From Roridomyces roridus (lineage: Eukaryota; Basidiomycota; Agaricomycetes; Agaricales; Mycenaceae), in contig JARKIF010000003.1 in the NCBI GenBank assembly GCA_029378245.1, positions 744,001 through 808,000 of the forward strand: DNA of 64,000 nucleotides. The letters are read 5' to 3'. Positions 1 to 14,007 of the stretch are shown here, piece after piece. The first letter of the stretch is position 1. Every line of letters begins with the position of its first letter. Position numbers and translations under genes: made by a program. The notes under the pieces are model-generated. The model did no database searches and was not told where the DNA came from. It saw nothing but the letters and a program-made list of their open reading frames with translations.

Positions 1-1024
1 GGCTGTCACACCGTTGCCGAAATTCACAACCCGGGTTTCCATGTAGAATCTATTTTTAAATCCCTACTCTAGCGTAGCAGAGAAGGGTTTCTGGGTGCGT
101 GAAACGCCTGATCTCCCGCCAAAGCCATCCCCATCAGAAGATCCTTGTCAGATCATGATGAATGACCTCATGTGGCCACGTAGCCCCATCCATACCTTCA
201 ATGTCGTGCCAGAAATCGGCACTGCGGCAGGGACCGTCATCGGCTGCATCGGCAGTCTCAGCATGGCAGCCTCGGTTCGCTTGATCATGACCGGGAAATT
301 TGGCAGGCTTATTCCGAACCTACAAAACCGAGTCAGATTCCAGGTTCAATTGTGGATGACCAACTCGGAGAAGCCACCGGCACTAACTCCAGTTAAATTC
401 ATGGAATGTAGAGGGTCCAGAAAGTTTGAGGGGGATATTGCAGGAAACAAGCTCTGCACGAGCTGAACAAAAATGATTGCCCTTTGATTTGATCAAAAAA
501 GTGCTATAGCTTCGACTTGGCTCCGACTTGTTGGAATACGAGCTACGCGCGCACGCCATCATTGGACTAATTGTTTTTTACTCACTGGCCCTGGTACAGG
601 CAGGGCATCGTCTTCGTCAGCCGTGCCTTGCATAGGGCGCGTATTCACGTGCTTACCTAGATTCTTCTGTATTTATTCTACCACTGCCCGAATTGATGCC
701 CTCGCGCGTTTGCGAGGGTCTTCTGCTACTTCTACAATTCCCGGGTTCCGGTCCCCGCTACCGAAATCTCAACACGACTTTGGAAGTAGACTTGAGCAGT
801 GATACTATAGATTTGACCTCGGCGGAGGGAACAATTGAGAGCTTATGACTCGAGGGTAGACGGAGAAACATTGCCGAATTTATCATTGCAACCGTGCCCG
901 GCAGAGTAGGGGATGGCGCTTGCCGCCGCTACCGATGGGGTTTCTACCTGCAACCGGGGTTTCTCAATAGAATTATCCGGAAATACATCACGGTACACAT
1001 CAAAGTTGGTCAGCTAATTATAAC
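1..1024. other. Stretch without a supportable gene
   Basis: No domain, credible spliced frame or RNA gene is recognised. A 123-codon open frame at 95-466 has no recognisable motif and no partner exon. The first sequence I can place is the left end of the large inverted duplication near 1025. Confidence 0.5.
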
Positions 1025-1040
1025 TTTGCTCCGCACCACC

Positions 1041-2562
1041 ATGTCGCTTGTCGATTCGCCCTTCACCGACAAACTAAACACCAACTTCATCCCTTCCGAT
1101 TCCGAAGTGAAGCAGCTGCGTGCGCTCCTCCAAGAGCCAGTCGCTGAACTCGCCCAGCTCGACGCCCTCATCTCCCAGCTTACCGCTCAGAGAGCGTCAC
1201 TGCAAGCGGCGATAGACCCGCACAGAGCCCTCCTCTCCCCCATACGACGCATTCCTGAGGATATCCTACGGGAAATCTTCGTATTCTGCCTCCCGGACCA
1301 TGACGCCCTCATCGAGGTCACCGCGGCACCCATGCTTTTGGGTCGCATCTACGGGCTTTGGCGACGAGTCGCTTACTCGACCCCGCGGCTTTGGAGCTCT
1401 GTGTACATCCCACCTTTGATGAGCGGTGCCAATGGCGTCGAGCCGCCAAAGGGAGTGGAACAGGGGCTCGGGATGTTACTTCAAGCCTGGTTCGATCGTT
1501 CCGGAGTCTGCTCGCTTTCGGTCTCATTGGCTCAACCTTGGGATCAAGATAAAATCCCCAGTGTCGTCCTTGAACAGCTGCTCAGAGTCTCTCGACGTCT
1601 CAGGAGCTTCAGATATGAGGGCTCCGGCGCTGAATTATCTGCGCTACTCCAGCTGGGCGCGGAACAGCTCCCAATGCTGGAAAGCATTCTAATGGAGGGC
1701 CTCAGAGGTTCGCATTGGTCTGTCCTGGGTCATGCAAATCTTTTTTGCCTCCCTACCCTCCGTCGACTTTCACTTCAGGGGGTGTAATCTGCTCACCCTG
1801 CCTGTCGCTTGGGCGCAATTGACCGAGATCAATTTCGACTGTGTATCTGACCACACGACACTCACTCCGGATGATGCGCTTGAGGTGCTTCACAGATGCA
1901 GCAGACTGGTTCGATGTCGCATCTCCCAACTGGAGCCCCCAACTGGGGTCACATTCACTCCCCGCGCGATCCATCTTCCTCACCTCCAGGCTCTAGCCTT
2001 CGACTGTGACCAATCAGTGGACCCGGTGTAAATTCTGGAGTGCTTGACCACGCCGAACCTTCATTACCTACAACTTGGGGAACAGGGGCACAGCGCCAGA
2101 TTCTTCGATGCATCTCTCTCGGATGGCCCTGCCGCGGATTTGGCCGTCTATGTCACAGGAGAAACCCGCATCTCAGAGACTATGTTGCACCGATTGATCC
2201 AACTGTTTCCTATCGCCCACCTCCGACTGGGTGAACCTGATTATTCAGGAATCGACCATGACTTTTTGACAACCACACTCTCGGCGGCGACTTGTCCATC
2301 TTTGCGCAAGCTGGATATCGAGCAGGAGTCGGATGATTGGTCAGATTCCGCCATTCTGTCTTGGATTCATGGCAGGATGACGACGAACCACCCTTTGCAG
2401 CGGGTCCATATTGGATTTGATCGTCCCATGGAAATTGACATATTGCCTGAATTGCAGGCGTATGTAGCGCAGGGTCTTGATATCAGCTTGTCTTATGGTC
2501 CGACGCCGGTGTTGCAATTTGACGCATACGCTCGGTTCGACATCGAACCGTTTGGATATTGA
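1041..2562 (+). pseudogene. F-box-like protein pseudogene (copy 1)
   Basis: This is the inverted-repeat twin of the intact 519-aa gene at 23336-24895. The N-terminal half is open from ATG 1041 and contains the F-box-like helix motif LSPIRRIPEDILREIF after a short heptad-like region, followed by leucine-rich stretches typical of agaricomycete F-box-like proteins. Two lesions break it: a 2-nt deletion near 1780-1787, which puts a stop after LSLQGV, and a TAA at 2029-2031 where the twin has sense codons. The remaining frame (to TGA at 2562) still aligns along its length, for example HLRLGEPD and RVHIGFDRPMEIDILPELQ. It was therefore lost recently. Family members are thought to be SCF substrate adaptors; the substrate is unknown. 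Confidence 0.85.
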
Positions 2563-2613
2563 ACCCAATAATACTCATGTACATAATGAATACAACAACA
2601 TTTTTACACGACG

Positions 2614-4893
2614 CTAATGCTGAGGCCTGGGGCTGAAAGCCGGGCGGGGTGCGATGTTAGCCGGTGGAGTGAACGCCTTGGCGGGGAGTATATTGGCGTT
2701 GTACGACTCCAGCGCGGGAGGGGCTATCAAAGGGTGGCACTCGGTGTTGAAAACGTCTGTATCCTCATGGTTAGCTATGTTCAAGAAAAAGTGGATCGGA
2801 CGACGACTTACGGGTGTCCAGACTGATGTGATTCGGGTCGTCGAAAGTGAGGAATAGGTATTTCAACACCTCGGCGAACCTTCATTCCAATATGTAAGTA
2901 AAAATGCGTTCTAGAGGCACCAGGTATGAGACTCACCAGAAACTCTCCATATCGTCAATCAACCCCGCACTGAAATCATTGACATCGTTCAACCCAGCGA
3001 ACGCAACCGTGGCCGGTAAAAACTTGTTGAAAGACGCAATGGCAGACGCCGCGCGGTCGAGGTACTTTGTCTCGCCGGTAACACGCCATGCGTAAAAGTT
3101 GGATTCCAGGACTAAAGGTTTAAGCCAATATGAACATTGTTACTTGAGCGTTCCAGTTGTTCATACATACCTTCGGGCCGCTGGATGTAGTCAGAACCGG
3201 TAATGTAGTACCCGTGCTGGTTGTAAAACGCCAGCTGGTCGGCGCTGATATCGCCTCCGCCCGTAAAGTTCCCGTCCGAGCTGATGAAGGCAAAAGTTTC
3301 GGGGCCAATACCAGTCCTGCCAGCTAGTCAGTAATAATATTCAAAGGGCTGCAATGGGAGACAGCGTACTCTGTCCCAGCATAGGTGTTCTGCGTGCCAT
3401 TTTGTCAACACAGTTGAACTTGACGGATCCAAGTCAACACTCACCCAGCAGCCATCGTTCAATTTCAACGCTATATCAACAATCGTCTGATTCCGCAGGA
3501 GCTGTCCACCGAGGAGCCAATTTCCCGCATAGAAACAAGCCAAATGCGAGCCAACATGGCGAATGAGCCCAGAGTCGTCAAAGTCGGCAAGATACGAGAA
3601 ATTTCCAACAGTCGAAGTCTTGAGCAGATGCTTGATGGATGAATCCACCGCAGTCTGTGTCAAATAATATCGGAACCCAGACGGGTAAATTTTGAAGACC
3701 CGGCGCTGCGCACCTTCCAAGTGTCGATGAAGATGGGATTCGCATTATTCGTATACCGGGCAAACTTGAGAAGATACTCAAAGTAGCTGTCGCTTCCACC
3801 GCCCCAAGTGATGTAAGCGTCAGCAAACTGGCCTGTGTTCGGGTCCACGACCTGCGGTGCAAGGCCCGGCAGAGGGTCCGCGAGCTCTGCGACGGCGATG
3901 ACGGCGTTCTCGGTGAGCCGTCCGTATGTTGCGTTGCCGGTATACTTGCTGAGAGCCCCCCATTCCAAAGAGAGCGTCCCAATCTGGGCGATATTGGTCT
4001 AAAGAGGCGTTAGTAAATACACCTTAGTGGAGTAATAATGGCACACCGTTTGGTTCAGTGGCGTGTTGGTTGTAAAGTCAAGCTCATTGAAAGGAATCGT
4101 GTTACCCTGCCGTGGATTATGCTAAACAACGGGAAAAGCGGTGAACTGGAGCGACGCACCTCGAAAAACGCGAATGCCAGCTTGTCGGTGACTTCCTTCG
4201 CTTTGGTAATAAGAATGGGGAATTGCTTGTTGCTGAGCTCGTATGCTGAAATGAGGCCTCCGACCCAACGGATAGTCGTCTCGAAGACACTGCACCAGAT
4301 GTTGGCTGCCAGATCAATTGAAGGGGGCTCTACGTACCTGATATCCTGCGGCACGGGAGGAGTGTTGAAGTCGAGGGTGGCAACGAATTTGACCGCGTCT
4401 TCAAACTCTTCCTGCAGAGATGTTCGATGGGCGGTTCAGTTATAGAAGGGTTGGCTTACAGTTTGTCCCATAACCAACTGGACGATGTTAGTCCCAAAAA
4501 GCAGGATGAGTGTGTTCAACTTACCAGAGTTCCCTGGTTTGTTCGTCAGTATGAGACACAAACGATGATATTGACACCTTGGACTCACCAAAGCGTCGAC
4601 GAGCGAGGCACCCCAACCTCCCAGATCATCCCCGACGGTCAAGCTCACAGGCAGCAATTCATCGTGGACCGAATGCAAATTGCCTGTGCAACAAACTCAT
4701 TAGTCGAAACTCTTGCAGACGCAAGCCTGCTCACTTGTACGCATCATAACTCGTCGTGAAGATCTTCTGGGCAGCGGCCTTTTGAGGGGCGTACTTGGCG
4801 GGGACTGTCAAGCCGGGCTTCTGGACAGGTTACACCGGCAGCTAAAGCGCTAGAGGCAGCGCCGAGGAGAATGCCGGTATGAGTGAGACGCAT
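2614..4893 (-). pseudogene. GH47 alpha-1,2-mannosidase pseudogene (copy D)
   Basis: Class I mannosyl-oligosaccharide 1,2-alpha-mannosidase (GH47) by its exon-encoded motifs: FETTIRWVGGLISAYEL, ITWGGGSDSYFEYLLKF, RHVGSHLACFYAGNWLLGG, GCW, DDMESFWFAEVLKYL and NTECHPL. Start ATG at 4893 gives MRLTHTGILLGAAS, a signal-peptide-like start; stop TAG at 2614-2616. It is the inverted twin of copy C (20970-23263) and shares its introns, including a 9-nt and an 18-nt exon. Two 1-nt insertions destroy the frame: one in exon 1 around 4831 (between GVT and QKP), one near 4670 (at FG-HDE). At the codon where copy C has a stop, this copy still has AAA (Lys). Either it is a pseudogene or there are two assembly errors; the first is likelier because three of four copies carry lesions. 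Confidence 0.85.
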
Positions 4894-4934
4894 TGCGAGC
4901 GAGTGCTGACCGGGGCGAAGCTCGGGATGACTCC

Positions 4935-4941
4935 CTTTATA
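4935..4941 (-). promoter_or_regulatory. TATA box of GH47 copy D
   Basis: TATAAAG on the minus strand, 42 bp before the start codon at 4893. The matching position upstream of copy C has TATAAAA, and intact copy A has TATAAAA about 54 bp before its ATG. Confidence 0.55.
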
Positions 4942-5640
4942 CTGGGTCGGTCGGTGTTATTTATGTTTTCGACCATGTGGACGAGAAATCGCGAATGTCA
5001 GAAGCAAGTCGTGGGTGATTGGCATTCTTCCGAGTCTATATTTATCTGCTCAGGATTACCGCCGTACTTGCCATTCTCGGAGGCGGAGGCAAAAGAGGTG
5101 GCCCGGCTGCTGGAGTGCTGAAGTTTTCAGCGCAGGTTAATCCAGGGATGATGTGCAGTGCAGCAGGTCGGAATTTCACCCAAGACATGGAGTGGGGAAA
5201 GAAGACTTTTTCAATTGTATTCTTTGAGCTTCGGAAATGTCGAACGAGTCACGGAGTTGATATCGAGCTTCAGTATTTGATAGGAGCACCTGCCCCACGA
5301 GACCGGTAGAAGAACAATGGCAGCAGTATCGTCTCGTTGGCACAGGTCACAAGCCCGCCTCACTATTTATATCAAGGCCCCGAAGCCGTGCGCGCGAAGA
5401 TTTGGACGAAAAGGCAAGAAAGGCAGTCGGAGAGCAAGTCAGGAGATTGAGTATGCGGTAATCGGCCCATCTATATCTGGGCGGTCCCGCGGAGCGTCAC
5501 GAAGGGCCGGAAAAAGAGGCCCACCCAAAATGGGATGGATGGTTCGGAAGAAGGAGGCGATCATTGATGTGAATCACGCTCTCTCTCTCTGCGCCATGTT
5601 GTGCAAGACCCTGTCTCAACTCTCCTTCCCTCATTTAATC

Positions 5641-7003
5641 ATGGATAGACCGCCCCGCAAGGTCCACCTGCCTTTGGAAAGGCTGAAGAAATGCGACGCT
5701 TGCTCTAAAACCACCAATCTCAAGCTTTGTTCGGCTTGTGGAGAAGTACCGTCCATCCCTCCTGACCATACGATGTGCTCAACCCACATAGCGCGCCTAC
5801 TGCTCCACGGAATGCCAAGGCAAGGACTGGTCTGCGCATAAGCCCAACTGCGGTAAAACAGACCGCATTCCTATCGAGATGTTTTACCCTCTCCTCGCCT
5901 CCTTCGGCGAGGTTTTGCACACGTCTCAGCAAAAACCCACACACCCAGCTCTGAGACGCACCATCATCAACTCGCCCAACCCAGGATCACCCGCAACCGT
6001 GTTTCCCGATGGCTCTGCCGCCAACCTCGTCATGCTAGGCGACTTTATCAACCCAATTCAACTCGCCTCGTCCGCGTGGTGGCCTACCGCGCTGTCCGAC
6101 AAAGTCCGCCGAAATATGATGCGCCGCATCGTGCGCGAGGGCTACGCACTGCCCGTCGCGACCTCCATCTGCCTTGCTCTCTTGTCAGGCATGTACACCA
6201 CGACCTTTGTACCATCTTCCAACGTGAAGCTCAGGCGGCGGACCCGTCTCTCATATAAGTCCTCGCCCATAGCCGACTTTGGCGTGGCCACGGGCTCGGT
6301 CGACGTCAAGCCCCAGGACGAGCTCGCATACTTGGACGCCTCCGACTTGTCCTTCCGTGGCGGCCAAGAGGCCAAAGAACACTACTGGGTCTACTTTACG
6401 ACGATACGTGGGGAGAACATCATTCTCGATTGCAGCATGTTCTCGCTCAACATGTGTGTCTGCGTCGACACGTACCAGTACCTCCCCAAGGACGAACCTA
6501 GCAACGGCCCACTCAACTTTGCTCCTGCGGTTTTCAGCGGGCGAGACATGCGTCAATACGCGCCAAAGATGCATAAGGAGCGGAAACGCATGTCCGTCTT
6601 GCGGAATGCCGATTTGCAACGCATCATTGCAGAGTCAGCTGACGGCGGGTTCTATCACGATGATATTCCTCTTGTCCGCGGGTTCATGGAGGCGCTCTCG
6701 GGTCGGCCAGTGCCCCTGGAAGAGGTCGAGTTGACGATGAATGTCGCTGCGCGATCGACTCGGATTCTCACGACGGTGCTGGATACGCGGTCGTGGACTG
6801 CGTGGCCGAAGGAGCCGCCTATGGGCATTGAGGGGGATCCAGGGGAACTGAGAGGCGGTGGCGAGAGCAGTGGGAGTGAAGAGTGGCTTGGGTTTATGCG
6901 CAAGTTCAGGAAGAAGTATAACCAGCCGGATGCTGACAAGGAAGCGTTGGGGAGGGCATATAGGAAATGGAGAGCTCGGAATGCGGAGGAAGAGTGCGGG
7001 TGA
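5641..7003 (+). CDS. MYND-type zinc finger protein
   Basis: Two exons, 5641-5745 and 5792-7003, encode 438 aa. The intron (gtaccg...catag) lies inside the zinc finger. Joining the exons restores a full MYND finger at residues 18-54: CDAC-x9-CSAC, then YCSTEC and HKPNC. MYND fingers bind proline-rich peptides in co-repressors and other partners. The rest (residues 60-400) has no catalytic domain I recognise; it lacks SET motifs, so it is not a SMYD-type methyltransferase on this reading. Stand-alone MYND proteins of this size are very common in agaricomycetes and mostly uncharacterised. The gene starts about 100 bp beyond the edge of the inverted duplication and is single copy here. Confidence 0.9.
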
Positions 7004-9309
7004 GGCGGTGAGTACTAGACCGTGATCGGCAATGCCACTCTTGAATTGAAACCATCATCGTGACCGGGTCTTCGATGCTCTCGACTTGCCTCTCGAAGAC
7101 CTGTTGATTCAATCGGGATGAGCGGTCATTCGGACCTTACTTTGTTCGACCTGGAATCTGGCGCACATGTCTTGGACATCTTACTCCTGCGCTGAGACTC
7201 GCTCAACCTCTCCCGCCGGCGGTGCAGAATGAGACTCTATCTGCAAGAAGACTGGAGCGGATCATCTGGCTGGTCCTCGAACGCTTGGAAGGGAAGTTCA
7301 CCAACTCGATTCACTTGGATTCAGACCCCTTCTTCGGCGTTCTGTCCGACATTCACAAACAACCATCCATCATATATAACTGCTCTCTGAGATCCTAGAA
7401 AAGCACACTTCCGACGCCCTTCCGATAAGAAAAGTGTAGGGAATGACTCTCTGGACTCTGCATTCAAATCTCCCGAGCACCACCCGCCCTTTCATTCTTG
7501 AAGTGCCTAGGCTGCGCGGCGTCTATATTATATTCGTTCTATTGCACGGCGTTCACGAATCTTCCGACTCGGAGGCCTGGGCTGCCATTCGAAGCGAGCT
7601 ATATGTCTGTCTGCGAGTTCTAGAGCTACATTTACGTCCGTCTTCGGTCTCTAAAGCGTAAGTAGATCTAGAGTTGAACTTGATCAATGGTTGGATTTCC
7701 TCGTGAAAAGAAAAATCGCGCTGGGTTACCGATACCGCATGAAAGTGAACCCGTCTGTTGCTGCTTTGAATCCATTTAAAATAATACCGGACCCTCGTCG
7801 CTCTTCCATCGACATTTGATTCAGGAGCAACGTTAGCCAAGTTGCGCTTCCTCGCCGTGACCCGCCGCCCATGCGAATTATCCCAGAGGCTAGACTGTCG
7901 GCTGCTGAGAATCAAGCAGTCCAAGTCTTGACCGTACATAAGTATCTCCTCGTGAAAACCAAACCTTCGTTGAACCGCGTGAAAATACAAAATTCAACCA
8001 TCCAGCTAACCAGTCCGAGCATGTGATAACCCTCTCGCTTCGGTTGAAAACGATGCGAATCTCGATCGACGAACGAACGGCGATCTGTGGGCGCACTGCA
8101 TCCGGTTTCCTAAGTACCAGGCTGGTGTCATCTGAATTCAACACTCGCGATTTCGCAGACTCGACTCGAAAAAACGCATGAGCCCTGAAATGGAATGGAA
8201 TGTGAATACGCAAAGCCGGCAGATATTCAACCCGTACATACCCGGGATCCGCGGATCCGCGGAGGGTGCACACTGCAACCTGATCGACCGCGCGCTGTGC
8301 AATTTGTTCGACAGTGCAACGACAGCGGTTCCTCCGTCTTCCGCCGGATTCGGATTCGGAATATTGAGACCCTTTTCCGCTCTGTCCTCTTCCTCTGTAC
8401 TCCTCTTTGTGTAGGTATGTGGAAGGACTTGGGACGATCGCGCCTGATCGCGCCCCCAAATTTTTCGCCTCCCTACCCCAGACAAGAGTCAAGACAAACC
8501 AATTTCAACAAAACGGAATGGAGCAACATCATCCGGGTTTCACTTGTTCCGGTTCCTCCCGCACCCCGCACCATCCGTCATCTTTTTGCTGCAATCACAT
8601 GCTACATGCTACTAGGCTTGTTGGTTGGTTGGTTACAGTTACATACTTCCATAGGTGATTGGATTTCTCCGCCGCCGAATTGAATTCCGTTGTGTTCTTG
8701 AAATATTCAATTTCTTCGAGCCCAGACCAACCGGGACTCTCCCTCTCTTCAGATAAAATTTTTCGAACCCCAGGATGCATATCCATCCCACATCGCGGCT
8801 ATCGGGACAATATCACACCGGATAAGGCACACTCAGCACAGCATCCATCGCAAATCCGCGCGGCACCGGGAGGGGGATCCGGAATTTCGGGCCGATGTAT
8901 ACCCAAGATGGGATGGGGCAGTGTGGGGTTGTAAGTCAATTGGATTCAATTGGAGGGAAGAATTAGACCATGGAGATGATAAGCATTTGGATGGAATGAA
9001 TGCATGGGGCGCCACGGGGCGGTGCCTGTTCGGGCTTGGGCTCGGGCGTTGTCGTCGGGATGATGAGAGGGGACAGAAAAATTCGTTCTAGACACTATAT
9101 CACAACAGGTGAACTTCTACGACAGACTTTCTATAGCTAGCAATAGGTAGTACTATGTAGGTACGTACGTCTATGTAATTAGATTCATGGTGCTACATGG
9201 AGAGGATGAGTTGAGGATGGATAGAAAGCAGGAAAACCAAAAGTGAGATGAGGTAGGTGCATGTCTAGGGTATGTGCATGTGCAGTGAGATAGATAGAAT
9301 GGACGGTAC
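7004..9309. other. Gene-poor stretch between MYND and CreA-like genes
   Basis: No gene is supported. Open frames at 7443-7661, 7890-8492 and 8195-8683 overlap on both strands and show no family motif. The right end (about 9050-9309) would hold the 3' UTR of the minus-strand C2H2 gene. Small sequence oddities include a short tandem GGATCCGC repeat near 8250 and repeated GTAC runs near 9155-9175. Confidence 0.5.
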
Positions 9310-10767
<1,458 letters not shown>

Positions 10768-11049
10768 TCACAAATGGAACATGTGTTTTTTAGGGCTAGG
10801 CGAATCCAGGTACATTACAACTACTCTTCTCGTACCGAGGGCTGTCAAGAGAAAATGTCTGGGGCAGTCCAGGTGAAAGAAGTCGTCCCACCTGGAAGGC
10901 GAGAAAGGGCCGCAAGGGAAGCAAGCAGCCGGGAAGGGACGTTTGGGTAGCTCAGTCTGTCCGACTCCTCGGATGTGAAGCGCGGAAGGAATCGGATGGC
11001 ACCAACTTTCAGGCTGAAAGTTATCCGGTGATCCCGAAGATGTCTTGAC

Positions 11050-13048
11050 ATGAACAACCACAAGCTCACATCACAACGACGACGACCACGCTTTCTCCTA
11101 CCTCAGCCTGGCCGCTCACACGTTCAGGCACATGCAGCACGTCTCGAAGCCGTTCAAGATCTCCTTAACCTAGGCTTTCCGTACTCATGCACATTACGGG
11201 CACACCACTCTTGTGTGAACGCGCTCGCGTTCTCTTCTGGTGACGGTAGATTCCTGGCAAGCGGGGGAGATGGTGCGTGCTTGGCCTTCATCCTCTTCTC
11301 CATCCAACAATACCTGCAGATCTTGCCATTCACCTCTGGGACCTCCACGAACAAAATGCCGGCGTGCGCACCCCAAGCAGTTCCTTCCACGGTCCACGCC
11401 AAAACATCTTTGTTCTGTCCTTCTCTGCGCAGAATCGTTTCCTCTATAGCGGCGGCGTCGACGATACTGTCCTCAAATACGATCTCACGACACAAGTGCC
11501 GGAGAGACTGGGTGCCGCGCAGGGCCACCGTTATCCAGACGAGCGGTTCCACGATCATTCCGTGCGTCCTCGTTCTTTCCTTCCTCCAACGACCCCAATA
11601 ATAATGTATCTCCAGGACAGCATCCGCGCTATCTCCACCCACGCCACCCAAGACGACATCTTCCTCACCGGCAGCGAAGACGGTCGTATAATCCTCCACG
11701 ACACTCGCCTACCCCGGCCGCAAAACACCCTCCAACTCGCCTCTGAGGTGACGGGGCTGCAATTTCACCCCGATGCAGGGATGGCCCACCTCTTTGCAAC
11801 CAGTGATAATAAAGGGCGGGTATGTCTGCGGGATACACGGATGGCTTTTGGTCCTGCGATCCAACGTGCCGGGGGAGGTGGTGTGGTGTTAGAGTGGCAT
11901 ACGAGGCTGGCGAGGAGGGGTGTGGGGCATTTGGCCGCGCCCGAGACGAGTAGTCTAGTTTGGAATCGAGACGGTTCGTGTGATTCTATTGGGTTTGCTC
12001 CAGACTGATATTCGTATTACAGGGACGATGTTGGGCGTGACGATGCTCGTGCGCTTGGGCTCGCTTTCTTCTAACCAACTGCTTATAATTTTGCAGCACT
12101 ACTACCCCACACTCTACGGCCTCGAGGACCCCGACCCGCTCGCGGTGTGCACGGCCCCACCGAACACGTACGCGAATTCCTGCACGATGAAGGTGCGCTC
12201 TCCCCCTTTCCTACAGTCCCTTTCATAATTCAAAAATAGCACGGCTCGTTTGGCGGCCCAGGCTTGGACACTGACGTCCTCTACGTAGCAGGATCCGACG
12301 ATTTCCGGGCGTATGTATGGGACGTGCCGTCCGTCGAAGCGCTCAAAGTACGAAGGGAGGTTGTGCCGTACGATGAATGGGAAGCGGGGGCTGGTGGTGC
12401 TGATGAGGGTGCGCTACACATTCCTTCCATCTCCTCTCTTCATCTCTGAACCCACACTTACTTATAATAACAGCATTCGCACAACAGTCAACCAGCGCGC
12501 GATACCTCCCCGCCCAACTATCCCCGTCTTCGCACCTTGGCGGACATGCGAGTATAGTCAATACGGTGGTCGTGCACCCGCGGATGATGCTCGTTGCGAC
12601 GGCTGGTATTGAATGTGGTGTGGTTTTGCATGGGGCCGGGAGTGAGAGTGGTGGGGTAGGAGGAGGCCCGGTGGTGGAGCAGATGGGTATGGAACGGACG
12701 GGGGAGAGGACGAGGAGGGTTGGGGAGGCTGTTGTTTGGGAGGGGGAGGAAGGGGAGGAGAGGGATGCGATTGGGTTCTTTGATGAGTGCGTGTCTCCTC
12801 CCTTTCGTTCTTTCTTTCTTCTCTTTGAGTGGTGTTGAGTGCAGGCTAACCAATGGATGAGCAGGCTTTTGATCGCGGAAGGACAGACGGATGTGTTTGT
12901 TGCGCGCAAGTGGCGTGGGGAAGATGAGGACGACGACCATATGGATAGCGAGGAAGAGGAGGATGACGACGAAGGGCAGGATTGTAGTGAGGAAAGTGAG
13001 GACGGGGATGGGGACAGTGACGATGAGATGGAGGTGGATTTGTATTGA
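11050..13048 (+). CDS. DCAF5/WDR22-like WD40 repeat protein
   Basis: Multi-exon gene from ATG 11050 to TGA 13046-13048. Spliced blades read in order: LRAHHSCVNALAFSSGDGRFLASGGDD-LAIHLWDL, RQNIFVLSFSAQNRFLYSGGVDDTVLKYD, DSIRAIS...FLTGSEDGRIILHD, TGLQFHP...LFATSDNKGRVCLRD, YANSCTMKH, VLYVAGSDDFRAYVWD, and GHASIVNTVVVHPRMMLVATAGIE. The order and the NSCTMK and SGSDDF-type motifs match DCAF5 (WDR22), a substrate receptor of CUL4-DDB1 ubiquitin ligases. The tail is an acidic tract rich in Glu and Asp ending EMEVDLY. At least seven short introns are needed; the last is from GATGA^gtgcgt to gagcag^GC near 12865. The function in ubiquitin ligase is from family knowledge only. Confidence 0.85.
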
Positions 13049-13940
13049 GGCGGGGAGGGAGCCTTCGGTGAACTTTCACCGGAAGATCTTGCAGTGAGTT
13101 TTCCTCTCTACTCTGTCGAGAGATTGTAGTCGACTGACGGGCAGCCGTAGATTGGATTGCATTCCTGTTGCTGCGTTCCTTTCGCCAAAACCTCGAGGGA
13201 CACCGCGTTTGGAAAAGCACATACCGGTGTCGTCACTCGTGATGTACGCGTCACCTAGCCCGCCGACGCTACATGTGCGGTACGTGTCTCGATCCCTCCA
13301 TGTTTCAATTGGAATATTCACGCGACTTCGTAGGCGTCAAATGTTCCCGACGCCCGGCTCCCACATGGGAAATAGGACAGCCATAGGTCAGAAGACTCGA
13401 AAGTGTACGCGTTGCGAAGCGTGTGGGGAGGAACTCGTGACCTGGAGTTGATCGGCGTTGCATGGCTTCCGCGGGTCTGGAGTACGCGCTTAGATTGTCG
13501 GTAATCATATGGTTGCCACTTTCAATCCCGGGCCTTCATGGACGTCTCTTTTTTTGAGTGGCTTAGAATCTTCTGCGACTCGTTACAAAATTACTTGCCC
13601 TGACCCACCCGTGTGCCTGGATAGGAGTGGGGTGCGGGAAGGCCACGGTGCGACTTCTATCGCCCTCAAAATGAATATTGTCTATGGCAGCTCCACAACG
13701 ATCACGAGATTTGCTTATCTGTTTCGTTGCACTTCTTGAACGCGATTCATCCTCTGGAACTTGAAGCGGGACCAAGTTTCCAAGCATACTTTCTGTAATC
13801 TCCCTTTGAACGGACTGACGGAATGCATTGAAGTTTAATCTACGGCTCCAAGAACTGGACATACGCGTGATGCGTCGCGCGCACAAGATGATGCTTCGAA
13901 GTTCGGCTGAAGGCCAGTCGGGGGTAAGGAGCACATGCTG
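13049..13940. other. Intergenic stretch before GH47 copy A
   Basis: No gene is seen. It should contain the 3' UTR of the WD40 gene and the promoter of GH47 copy A. Confidence 0.5.
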
Positions 13941-13947
13941 AGTTGCG

Positions 13948-13954
13948 TATAAAA
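13948..13954 (+). promoter_or_regulatory. TATA box of GH47 copy A
   Basis: TATAAAA 54 bp before ATG 14008. Copies B, C and D have a TATA-type element at a similar distance (TATAAG at 18094, TATAAAA at 20919, TATAAAG at 4941 minus). Confidence 0.6.
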
Positions 13955-14007
13955 GGGAGCCGAGGAGTATCTGGACGGGTTACGGGCTGCCTCTGTCCTC
14001 TTCGTCG

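Larger units (their letters stand above)
1025..5545 (+). repeat. Left arm of 4.5-kb inverted duplication
   Basis: This arm is an inverted copy of about 20455-24911. Both arms hold an F-box-like gene and a GH47 mannosidase gene arranged tail to tail, the same 50-75 bp between their stop codons, and the GH47 promoter plus about 600 bp upstream. The outer match begins around the F-box start codon (a shared run just before ATG at 1041 and at 24895) and ends near 5545, just before the MYND gene. Edges are read by eye and could shift by tens of bases. Confidence 0.85.

Noticed and set aside
95..466. 123-codon open frame at the left end
   Set aside because: No motif, no partner exon, composition like the surrounding non-coding DNA.
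894..1040. Upstream extension of the left F-box frame
   Set aside because: The similarity with the intact twin begins around ATG 1041; the extra codons have no match.
5317..5640. In-frame extension before the MYND gene
   Set aside because: It is promoter and flank DNA of the inverted duplication; the finger protein starts at ATG 5641.
7443..7661. Leucine-rich 72-codon frame, possible F-box remnant
   Set aside because: Too short and no F-box motif; cannot be supported.
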